This document shows positions 7,715 through 14,813 of a stretch of 29,129 nt of DNA, piece after piece. The translations under genes and the position numbers were made by a program. The notes beneath the pieces were generated by a model. That model made no database searches. It saw only the letters and a list, made by a program, of their open reading frames with translations, and was not told the origin of the DNA. This DNA comes from JAEUMW01 sp039807745 (lineage in GTDB: Bacteria > Pseudomonadota > Gammaproteobacteria > Burkholderiales > JAEUMW01): the NCBI GenBank assembly GCA_039807745.1, contig JBDHRV010000029.1, forward strand, positions 1-29,129, given 5' to 3'. The number at the start of each line of letters is the position of its first letter. The stretch's first letter is position 1.

Positions 7715-8848
7715 TTACTCGCCCGCCTTGAAGGGTACACGCTCGGCGAGCTCGTCGAGATACGCTTCCATGCCCTTGGACTCGCGCACGAGAAAGTCCT
7801 CCACTGCGTGAGCAAACGCGGGGTGAGCGAGCCAGTGGTTCGAGAACGTGGCGACCGGCTCCAATCCGCGTGCGAGCTTGTGCTCGCCCTGTGCGCCGCC
7901 CTCGAAGATCGGGATGTCGTGTGCGATGCAGTAGTCGATCGCCTGGTAGTAGCAGGCCTCGAAGTGCAAGCCTGGCACGAACCGCTGCGTGCCCCAGTAG
8001 CGACCATACATGCGACCGCCCCCGACCAGATGGAGGGAGGCGCACAAGGGCGCGTCGCCCAGGTAGCCGATCATCAGCAGCACCTCGTTCGGCATGGTAT
8101 GCCCGATGCGCGGAAAGAACGAGCGGGTGAGGTAGGGCGACCCCCCATGCAGGCGGTACGTGCGGCGATAGCAGTCGTAGAAGAACGCCCAGTCGTTCAC
8201 GCTTGCCTCGTCGCCTTTGACGTGCCTGAAGCGCACGCCGGCCTCGCGCAGCTTGCGGCGCTCCTGGCGGATCTTCTTCCGCTTCTCGTGATTCATCGCA
8301 CCGAGAAATCCGTCGAAGTCGGCGTAGCCCTGGTTCACCCAGTGGAACTGCACGCTGCGGCGGAGCAGGAGACCCTGGTCGGCGAGCGCCAGAGCCTGCG
8401 CGTCGTCGGGAAAGAGGATGTGGAGCGAGGAGCGCTGCTCGTCCTGCGCAAGGGCGAGCGCGGCGCGCAGCAGGGCGACCCGGTCTGCCGCGTTCCCGGC
8501 CAGAACCCGCGGTCCCGTCACGGGCGTGAACGGTATCGCACACAGAAGCTTCGGATAGTAGGCGAGCCCATGGCGCTCGTAGGCGTCGGCCCAGGCCCAG
8601 TCGAACACATACTCGCCGTATGAATGCGTCTTGAGGTAGAGCGGCATGGCCGCCGCGAGCAACCCGTCACGCCAGAGCAGCAGATAGCGGGGCGTCCAGC
8701 CGGTCGCGGGCGTCGCGCAGCCGGTGTCGTGCAGCGCATGCAGAAAGGCGTGCTTGAGCGCTGGATGGTCGCTGGTCAGGCGGTCCCACGCGGTCGGGGC
8801 GATGTCCGCGAGGCCCGGACGAACCTCTATCAGCGGGTCGGGTGCCAT
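7715..8848 (-). CDS. COG3146 / DUF482 family acyltransferase (FemAB/GNAT-like)
   Basis: 377 residues, cytoplasmic. Recognisable COG3146 segments include HAFLHALHDTGCA near residue 33, YVFDWAWADAYERHGL, the lysine- and arginine-rich NHEKRKKIRQERRKL around 185, and the C-terminal FEGGAQGEHKLARG block. The family has a GNAT-type fold related to FemAB/FemX peptidyltransferases, some of which use aminoacyl-tRNA; its own substrate is not established. It is the second gene of a TPR / COG3146 / archease / rtcB operon, with gaps of 15 and about 9 bases. Whether it acts on RNA, protein or cell wall cannot be told from sequence. Confidence 0.85.
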   Translation of the reverse strand: MAPDPLIEVRPGLADIAPTAWDRLTSDHPALKHAFLHALHDTGCATPATGWTPRYLLLWRDGLLAAAMPLYLKTHSYGEYVFDWAWADAYERHGLAYYPKLLCAIPFTPVTGPRVLAGNAADRVALLRAALALAQDEQRSSLHILFPDDAQALALADQGLLLRRSVQFHWVNQGYADFDGFLGAMNHEKRKKIRQERRKLREAGVRFRHVKGDEASVNDWAFFYDCYRRTYRLHGGSPYLTRSFFPRIGHTMPNEVLLMIGYLGDAPLCASLHLVGGGRMYGRYWGTQRFVPGLHFEACYYQAIDYCIAHDIPIFEGGAQGEHKLARGLEPVATFSNHWLAHPAFAHAVEDFLVRESKGMEAYLDELAERVPFKAGE

Positions 8849-8863
8849 CGGCGCAGCGCTCGG

Positions 8864-9424
8864 TCAGCCGGTCAGGTTGCCGGTGTCGCGCTTCAGCTGC
8901 ACGGTCATCCCGGGATCGAACTCCTCGACCCGGGCGATGATCTTCTTCACCTCCCTGGCATGACCGAGCGCGTGGTGCGCCATGGCGAGCTCGTACCAGG
9001 CGTGGGGGTTCATCGGCTGCAGCCGTGTCGCCTCTTCGTCCGCGGCGATGGCTTCGTCGTAACGCCCCAACGTCCGCAGCGCGACACCCATGCCGTACCA
9101 GGCTCGATCCTGGGCCGGCTTCAGGCGCACCGCCTCGCGGAAAGTCGCGATCGCCTGTTCCTCCTTGCGCTGCTGGTGGCGGACGAATCCCAGATTGAAC
9201 ATCGTATCGGCATCGTCGGGGCGGATCGCAAGCACGCGCTCGAACGACGTCTCGGCTTCGGCGAGTCGACCCCGCTGCGCAAGCAGATGGGCAATCCGGG
9301 TCGCGGTTGCAAACGACGCCGGGTTCGCCCTGAGCGCGTCCTCGTAGGCAGCGAGCGCCGCGTCGTGTTTGCGCAGCCACTGCCACACGCGTGCCCGCAT
9401 GAGGTGCGCCGCTTCCTCGAACAT
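8864..9424 (-). CDS. Tetratricopeptide-repeat protein
   Basis: 186 residues made of about four to five TPR units (for example ALAAYEDALRANPASF, AETSFERVLAIRPDDA, AIATFREAVRLKPAQD, AIAADEEATRLQPMNP). There is no signal peptide or membrane segment, so it is a cytoplasmic interaction scaffold. AGAGG seven bases before the ATG supports the start at 9424. It is first in the operon that ends with rtcB and is divergent from glnB. A TAAAAT hexamer on the minus strand (9493-9498) may serve as its -10. The partner is unknown. Confidence 0.85.
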   Translation of the reverse strand: MFEEAAHLMRARVWQWLRKHDAALAAYEDALRANPASFATATRIAHLLAQRGRLAEAETSFERVLAIRPDDADTMFNLGFVRHQQRKEEQAIATFREAVRLKPAQDRAWYGMGVALRTLGRYDEAIAADEEATRLQPMNPHAWYELAMAHHALGHAREVKKIIARVEEFDPGMTVQLKRDTGNLTG

Positions 9425-9480
9425 CGAAAAACCTCTGGTGGCCGGGATGTTGCTGCCGTCGAGCGCGCTTCCCCCGATGA

Positions 9481-9509
9481 TTTATCTTGCGGATTTTAGC
9501 GACTATACT
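9481..9509 (+). promoter_or_regulatory. Candidate glnB promoter in a divergent region
   Basis: TATACT at 9504-9509 with a weak -35 (TTTATC, 9481-9486) at 17-base spacing. The minus-strand TAAAAT (9493-9498) of the TPR operon overlaps it, so the two transcripts could compete. The predicted glnB leader is about 97 bases. Confidence 0.4.
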
Positions 9510-9612
9510 AGCCGCAATTCCGGACCGGCGAATCGCATGGGTGCGCGCGTCGCGCGCAATTGTCTTCGCGGCGATTCCGCTTCGGTCAACCCACCGAACC
9601 TGGAGTCATGAC

Positions 9613-9951
9613 GTGAAGAAAATCGAGGCCATCATCAAGCCCTTCAAGCTGGACGAAGTGAGGGAAGCCCTGTCCGAAATAGGTGTGACTGGCCTGACCG
9701 TGACCGAGGTGAAGGGCTTCGGTCGCCAGAAGGGACACACGGAGCTCTATCGGGGTGCCGAGTACGTGGTGGATTTTCTTCCCAAGGTCAAGGTCGAGGT
9801 CGTCGTTCCCGACGCCTTGGTGGACGGCGCGCTGGAAGCTGTCACCAAGTCTGCCCGGACGGGCAAGATCGGCGACGGCAAGATCTTCGTCACCACGGTC
9901 GAGCAGGTGATCCGGATTCGCACCGGCGAGACCGGCGAAGCGGCGATCTGA
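9613..9951 (+). CDS. glnB: Nitrogen regulatory protein P-II
   Basis: 112 residues, a full P-II protein. The T-loop carries the uridylylation site Tyr51 (YRGAEYVVDF) and the B-loop/C-terminal signature TGKIGDGKIFV...RIRTGETGEAAI. It senses 2-oxoglutarate, ATP/ADP and, via GlnD, glutamine, and controls NtrB, glutamine synthetase adenylylation and other targets. No amtB is adjacent, so GlnB is more likely than GlnK. The start is GTG at 9613 with GGAG at 9602-9605. The nearest ATG (9608) is out of frame and is followed at once by a stop. Confidence 0.93.
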   Translation: MKKIEAIIKPFKLDEVREALSEIGVTGLTVTEVKGFGRQKGHTELYRGAEYVVDFLPKVKVEVVVPDALVDGALEAVTKSARTGKIGDGKIFVTTVEQVIRIRTGETGEAAI

Positions 9952-9975
9952 TGGCTTGAAGCACGCACATCCCCG

Positions 9976-9996
9976 CGGCATGCGCCTGCGCTGCCG
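9976..9996. terminator. Weak hairpin between convergent glnB and the next gene
   Basis: CGGCA-T-GCG pairs with CGC-TGCCG around a CCTG loop, giving eight base pairs with one bulge. There is no T-run. It may serve both converging transcripts but could also be chance in GC-rich DNA. Confidence 0.25.
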
Positions 9997-10008
9997 TTGC
10001 CGCCACAC

Positions 10009-10272
10009 TCATTGAGGCTTTTCGCTGGTACCCGCCAGTTTGAGTGCGGCTGCCAGCTCGGCGCGTGGGTCGGCAAAATCCTCGTATCGCCGGCCGCCGC
10101 CGGCTCGGCTGTACCAGTAGCGGCTGTTGCCGGCATCGCCTTCCATCTTGTGCAGGATCGCGTGCACCCAGCACGCGAGCGGGTCGTCCAGCTCCTGCAC
10201 GATCTCGTGCGCCCGCGTCCAGTCCGCGGCCAGGGCGGCCTCGATCGCGAGGGTGTGGACAGTCTTCGTCAT
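10009..10272 (-). CDS. Small conserved protein of unknown function
   Basis: 87 residues, helical, no signal peptide. Features include an AHEIVQELDDPLACWVHAILH helix and a tyrosine/arginine-rich NSRYWYSRAGG segment that recall small conserved proteobacterial proteins I know only as hypothetical. Coding looks real from its conserved-looking composition and from its position 56 bases after smr in the trxB-smr direction. It is probably the last gene of that operon. No function proposed. Confidence 0.65.
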   Translation of the reverse strand: MTKTVHTLAIEAALAADWTRAHEIVQELDDPLACWVHAILHKMEGDAGNSRYWYSRAGGGRRYEDFADPRAELAAALKLAGTSEKPQ

Positions 10273-10328
10273 CGTGACAGTTCCTTGCGCGGCGCCGCGG
10301 CCCGGGAGATTTTCAACGGTCTTGCCAA

Positions 10329-10904
10329 CTATCCAGACCGGTGCGGCGGGCGTCCCCGCACCAATACCAGGACCGCCCCGGCACCGCCATCGGCCGGGCG
10401 CGCCTGGCAGAAGGCCAGGATCTCCTGGCGCTGGCTCAGCCAGAGCGCCGTTTTCGATTTGAGCACCGGTTCGCCGTTCTTCGAGCGCAGGCCGCGCCCG
10501 TGAATGATGCGCACGCAGCGCCAGCCCTCGCGCAGGCAGCGCTGCAGAAAGGCGACGAGCGCCTCGCGCGCGGCGGGCACGGTCAGACCATGCAGATCGA
10601 GCTCGCCCTGCACGACCCAGTGGCCGCGGCGCAGCTTTCGCAGTGCCTGGCGCGACAGCCCCTCCCGCACGAAGCCCAGTTCCGCCCCGGACTCGAATCC
10701 GTCTTCGAGCGGTGACTCGTCCGACAGACTCTCGGCCAGGATCTCCTGCTCCGCGCGCAGGCGCTGGACCGGAACCGGTTCGACGCGCCGCGGCGGGTGG
10801 CGCACCCGGTCGGGCGGCTTGATCGGCGTCACGTCGCGCAGCGCCTCCCGCAGCAAGTCGAGCGCCTCGCCGTCGTCGTCGGGTGCGGGTGGCAGCGGTT
10901 TCAT
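10329..10904 (-). CDS. Smr-domain protein
   Basis: 191 residues. A disordered, charged N-terminal half (about 1-90) is followed by a C-terminal Smr domain with the ELDLHGLT opening and the IIHGRGLRSKNGEPVLK core. Smr domains are nucleic-acid-binding or nicking modules related to the MutS2 C-terminus; in bacteria, stand-alone Smr proteins have been linked to branched DNA and to mRNA cleavage on collided ribosomes. The ATG at 10904 was chosen because upstream codons fall within the low-complexity shadow of trxB. It lies 35 bases after trxB and is probably cotranscribed. Confidence 0.88.
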   Translation of the reverse strand: MKPLPPAPDDDGEALDLLREALRDVTPIKPPDRVRHPPRRVEPVPVQRLRAEQEILAESLSDESPLEDGFESGAELGFVREGLSRQALRKLRRGHWVVQGELDLHGLTVPAAREALVAFLQRCLREGWRCVRIIHGRGLRSKNGEPVLKSKTALWLSQRQEILAFCQARPADGGAGAVLVLVRGRPPHRSG

Positions 10905-10939
10905 CCGAGCAATCGCGAAACGCGCGCTTGCATCCGTTC

Positions 10940-11899
10940 TCAGCCGGAATGCTCGTCGAGATACTTCTGGGCGTCGAGTGCTGCCATGCAGCCGCTGCCC
11001 GCGCTGGTCACCGCCTGCCGGTAGACGTGATCCTGCACATCTCCAGCGGCGAACACGCCGGGGACGCTGGTTGCGGTCGCATCGCCCTGATTGCCGCCGT
11101 GGGTGACGATGTACCCGTTCTGCATCTCGAGCTGCCCTTCGAAGATGCCGGTGTTGGGCGTGTGCCCGATGGCGATGAACACGCCCTGCGCCGCGAGCTC
11201 GCGGGTCGCGCCGGTCTTCGCGTGCTTGATGCGAAGGCCGGTGACGCCGCTCTTGTCTCCGAGCACTTCGTCGACCACGTGATCCCATGCGAGCGAGATG
11301 CGGCCCGCCTTGACCTTCTCCATGAGCTTGTCGACCAGGATCGGCTCGGCGCGGAACTTGTCCCGCCGGTGCACCACACTGACGTGGCTGGCGATGTTGG
11401 ACAGATAGAGCGCTTCCTCCACCGCGGTGTTGCCGCCGCCCACGACGGCCACGTCCTGATTCTTGTAGAAGAAACCGTCGCAGGTGGCGCAGCCGGAGAC
11501 GCCCTTGCCCATGAATGCCTCCTCGGACGGCAGGCCGAGATACTTCGCCGATGCGCCCGTGGCGATGATCAGCGCGTCGCAGGTGTAGGTGGCCTGATCC
11601 CCCTGCAGATTGAACGGCCGCGTCTTCAGGTCGACCGTATGGATGTGGTCGAAGATGATCTCGGTGCCGAAGCGCTCGGCGTGCTGCTGGAAGCGCTGCA
11701 TCAGCTCCGGACCCTGGACGCCCATGGCATCCGCCGGCCAGTTGTCGACGTCGGTCGTGGTCGTCAGCTGGCCGCCTTGGGCCAGGCCGGTGACGAGCGT
11801 CGGCTTCAGATTGGCGCGGGCGGCGTAGACGGCAGCCGTATAGCCGGCGGGGCCGGAGCCGAGAATGAGAAGTCTGTCGTGTCGGGTGGGATTGTTCAT
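10940..11899 (-). CDS. trxB: Thioredoxin reductase (NADPH)
   Basis: 319 residues, the usual size. It has the FAD-binding LILGSGPAGYTAAVYAARA, the redox-active CATC (Cys137, Cys140), the NADPH-binding GGGNTAVEEALYL with HRRDKFRAE, and the C-terminal FAD motif FAAGDVQD. It transfers electrons from NADPH to thioredoxin in the cytoplasm. The start at ATG 11899 matches the family N-terminus. An ATG at 11920 and a GTG at 11962, preceded by a G-run, would add 7 or 21 residues. It is divergent from the folD-like gene. Confidence 0.96.
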   Translation of the reverse strand: MNNPTRHDRLLILGSGPAGYTAAVYAARANLKPTLVTGLAQGGQLTTTTDVDNWPADAMGVQGPELMQRFQQHAERFGTEIIFDHIHTVDLKTRPFNLQGDQATYTCDALIIATGASAKYLGLPSEEAFMGKGVSGCATCDGFFYKNQDVAVVGGGNTAVEEALYLSNIASHVSVVHRRDKFRAEPILVDKLMEKVKAGRISLAWDHVVDEVLGDKSGVTGLRIKHAKTGATRELAAQGVFIAIGHTPNTGIFEGQLEMQNGYIVTHGGNQGDATATSVPGVFAAGDVQDHVYRQAVTSAGSGCMAALDAQKYLDEHSG

Positions 11900-12018
11900 C
11901 GCGGCGTCGGCATGGTGCATTGGATTGGTCGGCAATCTAACAGGCCGGGCGAGATTTTTCACGTCCCCCGGGTCTGTACCGTGTTACCCTCCGCCGCGGC
12001 CAACTTCGCCGATCCGTC

Positions 12019-12861
12019 ATGTCCATTGTAGACAGTCAGGCCGTAGCCGATCACTACCTCGACTGGGTCCGTCGCGAGAGTGCGCAACTGCCCTTCAGAC
12101 CGTGTCTCGCGACCCTGCTCTACACGCCGGCGTCGGACGCGGCGTCGCTGCAGTACCGCAATCTGGTCCTGAAGGATGCCGCCAAGGCGGGATTCGCGGC
12201 ACGGTCCATCGAAGCCGCCGATGCCCACGCGTTGCGCGAGCGCATCCGGGAGGTCAACGAGGATGGCGGCGTTCACGGCCTGGTCGTGCTCTATCCGCTG
12301 AAGAGCAGCATGCGCGACGAGGACATCATGGACCTCGTGCTGCCGCACAAGGACATCGAAGGGCTGCATTCCATCAATCTCGGCTATCTCATCAAGTACA
12401 AGGTGTACCTCGACGAGGCGCAGACCCGCAAGTGCGTGGTGCCGGCGACGGCGAAGGCGGTGGTGAAGGCGCTGCAGTGGTACCCGCAGGTGGCGATCCG
12501 CGGGGCGTTCGTCGCCCTCGTCAACAACTCGATGCGGGTCGGCAAGCCGCTCGGGCTCATGCTCGAGAATCTCGGCGCCACCGTGGTGAAGTGCTACGAC
12601 CTGACCCGTGCCGAGGATCTCGAAGAGTGCGTGCGCCGCGCCGACATCGTCGTGACCGCCGTGCCGGACCCCGCGTTCGCGCTCGACCCGTCGTGGGTGC
12701 GGCCGGGTGCGACCGTCGTGGACGTGTCGTACCAGGGCAATGTCGACGTGCGCGGGCTCGAGGGACGGGCAGCGCTTTACACGGTCCCGCAGAACCGCAT
12801 CGGCCGCATCACGCGCGCGATGATGCTGGTGAATCTGATCTACTGCGCGAAGGCTGCTTAA
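12019..12861 (+). CDS. FolD-family methylene-THF dehydrogenase lacking cyclohydrolase residues (Mtd1-like)
   Basis: 280 residues, clearly homologous to FolD/MTHFD. It has a catalytic lid with Tyr46, a KDIEGLHSINLG segment, the CVVPATAKAVVKAL stretch and a Rossmann half with LVNNSMRVGKPLGLML and a closing VPQNRIGRITRAMML. Key bifunctional residues differ: the general-base Lys four residues after the Tyr is Val50, the Gln of VQLPLP is Leu91, and the Asp of KDVDGF is Glu114. Yeast Mtd1, a monofunctional NAD-dependent methylene-tetrahydrofolate dehydrogenase, departs from FolD at similar sites and has KDVEGL. I infer dehydrogenase without cyclohydrolase activity. Automated annotation would probably call it folD. 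Confidence 0.82.
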   Translation: MSIVDSQAVADHYLDWVRRESAQLPFRPCLATLLYTPASDAASLQYRNLVLKDAAKAGFAARSIEAADAHALRERIREVNEDGGVHGLVVLYPLKSSMRDEDIMDLVLPHKDIEGLHSINLGYLIKYKVYLDEAQTRKCVVPATAKAVVKALQWYPQVAIRGAFVALVNNSMRVGKPLGLMLENLGATVVKCYDLTRAEDLEECVRRADIVVTAVPDPAFALDPSWVRPGATVVDVSYQGNVDVRGLEGRAALYTVPQNRIGRITRAMMLVNLIYCAKAA

Positions 12862-12892
12862 GCCGCAGGAGACTGACGACGCAGCCGGCCGA

Positions 12893-13588
12893 TCATGGCG
12901 ACGTTCCGAAGAGCGCGCCGACGCCTGCGGTCACCGCCATCGCGAGCGCACCCCAGAACGTCACGCGCCAGGCTCCCGGCGCAACCGCCGCACCCCCGAC
13001 CCATGCCGCCAGACCGCCCAGAGCCGCGAGCGACGCAAGCGAGACGGCAGCGACGGTCGGCATGATCGCGGCGGGGGGCACGAGGGCGACGGCCAGCAGT
13101 GGCACGGCGGCGCCGAGCGAGAAGCTGCAGGCCGATGCCAGGGCCGCCTGCAGCGGGCGTGCGCGCAGCGTCTTGGAGATGCCGAGCTCGTCGCGGGCGT
13201 GTGCGCCCAGCGCGTCGTGCGCCATCAACTGGAGCGCAACCTCGCGCGCAAGCGCGGGATCGAGGCCGCGGCGGACATAGATCTGGGTCAGCTCGCGGCG
13301 TTCGCCTTCGATGTCGGTCTTGAGTTCGGTACGTTCGCGTTCGAGTTCCGCCCGCTCACTGTCGGCCTGTGAGCGGACGGACACGTATTCGCCCGCCGCC
13401 ATCGACATCGCGCCCGCGACCAGTCCCGCCAGGCCGGCGAGCAGGATGCTCTCGCGGGACGCTTGCGCCGCGGCGATGCCGACGACGAGACTCGCGGTCG
13501 ACACGACACCGTCGTCGGCGCCAAGCACCGCGGCGCGCAGCCAGCCGATGCGGTCCGTGTGGTGGCGTTCACGATGGCGCCGGACCAT
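12893..13588 (-). CDS. VIT1/CCC1 family iron or manganese transporter
   Basis: 231 residues. The first helix carries the family signature (GADDGVVSTASLVVGIAAA). The AGAMSMAAGEYVSV helix is followed by a cytoplasmic Glu/Arg-rich segment (about 75-115) that matches the metal-binding domain of plant VIT1. Three hydrophobic helices follow in the C-terminal half, five in all. Members move Fe2+ or Mn2+ out of the cytoplasm, usually by proton exchange. It lies 45 bases after the discoidin-like gene on the same strand and is convergent with the folD-like gene. Confidence 0.9.
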   Translation of the reverse strand: MVRRHRERHHTDRIGWLRAAVLGADDGVVSTASLVVGIAAAQASRESILLAGLAGLVAGAMSMAAGEYVSVRSQADSERAELERERTELKTDIEGERRELTQIYVRRGLDPALAREVALQLMAHDALGAHARDELGISKTLRARPLQAALASACSFSLGAAVPLLAVALVPPAAIMPTVAAVSLASLAALGGLAAWVGGAAVAPGAWRVTFWGALAMAVTAGVGALFGTSP

Positions 13589-13633
13589 GCCGATGTGCCG
13601 ATGAACGAGGCGGGCAGCGTCGCCGGTGCCGGG

Positions 13634-14107
13634 TCAGGCAAGGCGCATCCGCGCGAGCGATGCCCGTGCCGCGCCGCCGCCGATGTCGGGCGTGATCGCG
13701 AGCTCGAGCACCGTGACGCCGGCGAGCTCCACGCGGTGATCTTCGGTCTCCGCAGTGGCGCCGCGCGGGCTGAAGTTCCACTGCTGCCGCACGATCTCGC
13801 GGAAGGTCTGCCCGCCATCGGGCGACCAGCGCAGCACGTACTCCTGGGTCCGTTCGGCTTCGGTCTCGACGAAGTCGACGCGGATCCAACGCACCCGCTG
13901 TGGCCGATCGAACAGAAGGCGAATCGTCTGCGGACCCGGTTCCCCTGCGCGCCAGCCCGCACCTTTGCCCGGGACCAGCGCCGACTCGACGGGGCGCTCC
14001 GGATCCTCGGAGGTGATCTCCACCTCCGCCAGTTCGGACACGTTCAGCCAGTCCTGTTCGGGGGGTACGCTTTCGTGCCGTGGTTCGGTGATCATTCGCT
14101 TGCGCAT
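13634..14107 (-). CDS. Discoidin-like (F5/8 type C fold) beta-sandwich protein
   Basis: 157 residues without a signal peptide. The pattern is that of a galactose-binding-like beta sandwich: IRLLFDRPQRVRWIRVDF, then YVLRWSPDGGQTFREIVRQQW, then a final LELAITPDI strand. Such domains bind sugars or other ligands; ligand and role here are unknown. AGGAGGAG seven bases before the ATG is the strongest Shine-Dalgarno site in this operon. It lies between an HpnM-like protein and the VIT transporter, all reading the same way. Confidence 0.65.
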   Translation of the reverse strand: MRKRMITEPRHESVPPEQDWLNVSELAEVEITSEDPERPVESALVPGKGAGWRAGEPGPQTIRLLFDRPQRVRWIRVDFVETEAERTQEYVLRWSPDGGQTFREIVRQQWNFSPRGATAETEDHRVELAGVTVLELAITPDIGGGAARASLARMRLA

Positions 14108-14158
14108 GCTGTCTCCTCCTGGTGAAGGTACTGCCGCCGGTGCGTGCAGCGTTCACCG

Positions 14159-14764
14159 CTACTTCTTCGCGTAATCGGCGATCTTCTGCGAGAGCTTCGC
14201 CAGCAGGCTGTCGAAGCCTTCGCGCTCCATGATGCTTGTGTACTGCGCGCGCTTGAGCGCCAAGTCGCTGATGCCGTCGGCGACGATGTTGACGATACGC
14301 CACTTGGCGCCGTCGGGGCTCACGATGTAATCGAACTTCACCGGCTCGCCTTTCGGAACCAGCAGCGTGTAGCGCACGATCGACCGCCCGGCGCGCGCGC
14401 TCTCGGTCCCTTCATAGCGAAAGCTCTGCCCGTCGTACGCGTTGAACTGCGATGCATAGGTGGCGATGCTCAGGTCGGTGAGCTTCGCGACCAGCGCGCC
14501 GCGCTGGCTCGGCGTGAGCGTTTCCCAGTGCTTGCCGAGCACCGACTTCGCAATCGCATCGAACTGGAACACCTCCTTCACCACGGGCGCGAGCTTCTTG
14601 TAGCGCCCTTCATAGCCGAGGCGCCCGGCATCCTTCATGACATCGATCAGGGTCGCGTTGAGCTTGTCGGCGGGCTGGCGCTGCGGGTCGATCTGCTGCG
14701 CAATGGCGCCCTGTCCCATTGCGACGAGCAGAAGCACGAGCACGGCATTGAGGAGTCGCATCAT
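14159..14764 (-). CDS. MlaC/HpnM family periplasmic lipid-binding protein
   Basis: 201 residues with a signal peptide (cleavage near AIA|QQ). The mature protein has the MlaC/Ttg2D pattern: a conserved FDAIAKSVLGKHWETLTPSQR segment, a central GQSFRYEG / KFDYIVSPDGAKWRIVNIVADGISD sheet and a C-terminal LLAKLSQKIADY helix. It follows an HpnN-like transporter by 49 bases, so the HpnM subgroup (hopanoid-associated) is more likely than MlaC of the Mla phospholipid pathway. No squalene-hopene cyclase or other hpn genes are in the window, so hopanoid transport is only inferred. Confidence 0.85.
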   Translation of the reverse strand: MMRLLNAVLVLLLVAMGQGAIAQQIDPQRQPADKLNATLIDVMKDAGRLGYEGRYKKLAPVVKEVFQFDAIAKSVLGKHWETLTPSQRGALVAKLTDLSIATYASQFNAYDGQSFRYEGTESARAGRSIVRYTLLVPKGEPVKFDYIVSPDGAKWRIVNIVADGISDLALKRAQYTSIMEREGFDSLLAKLSQKIADYAKK

Positions 14765-14813
14765 TCACGAGGCGGTGGCGGCGGGGGAAGTATCTGCGGC
14801 CGCGGCGCGGCGG

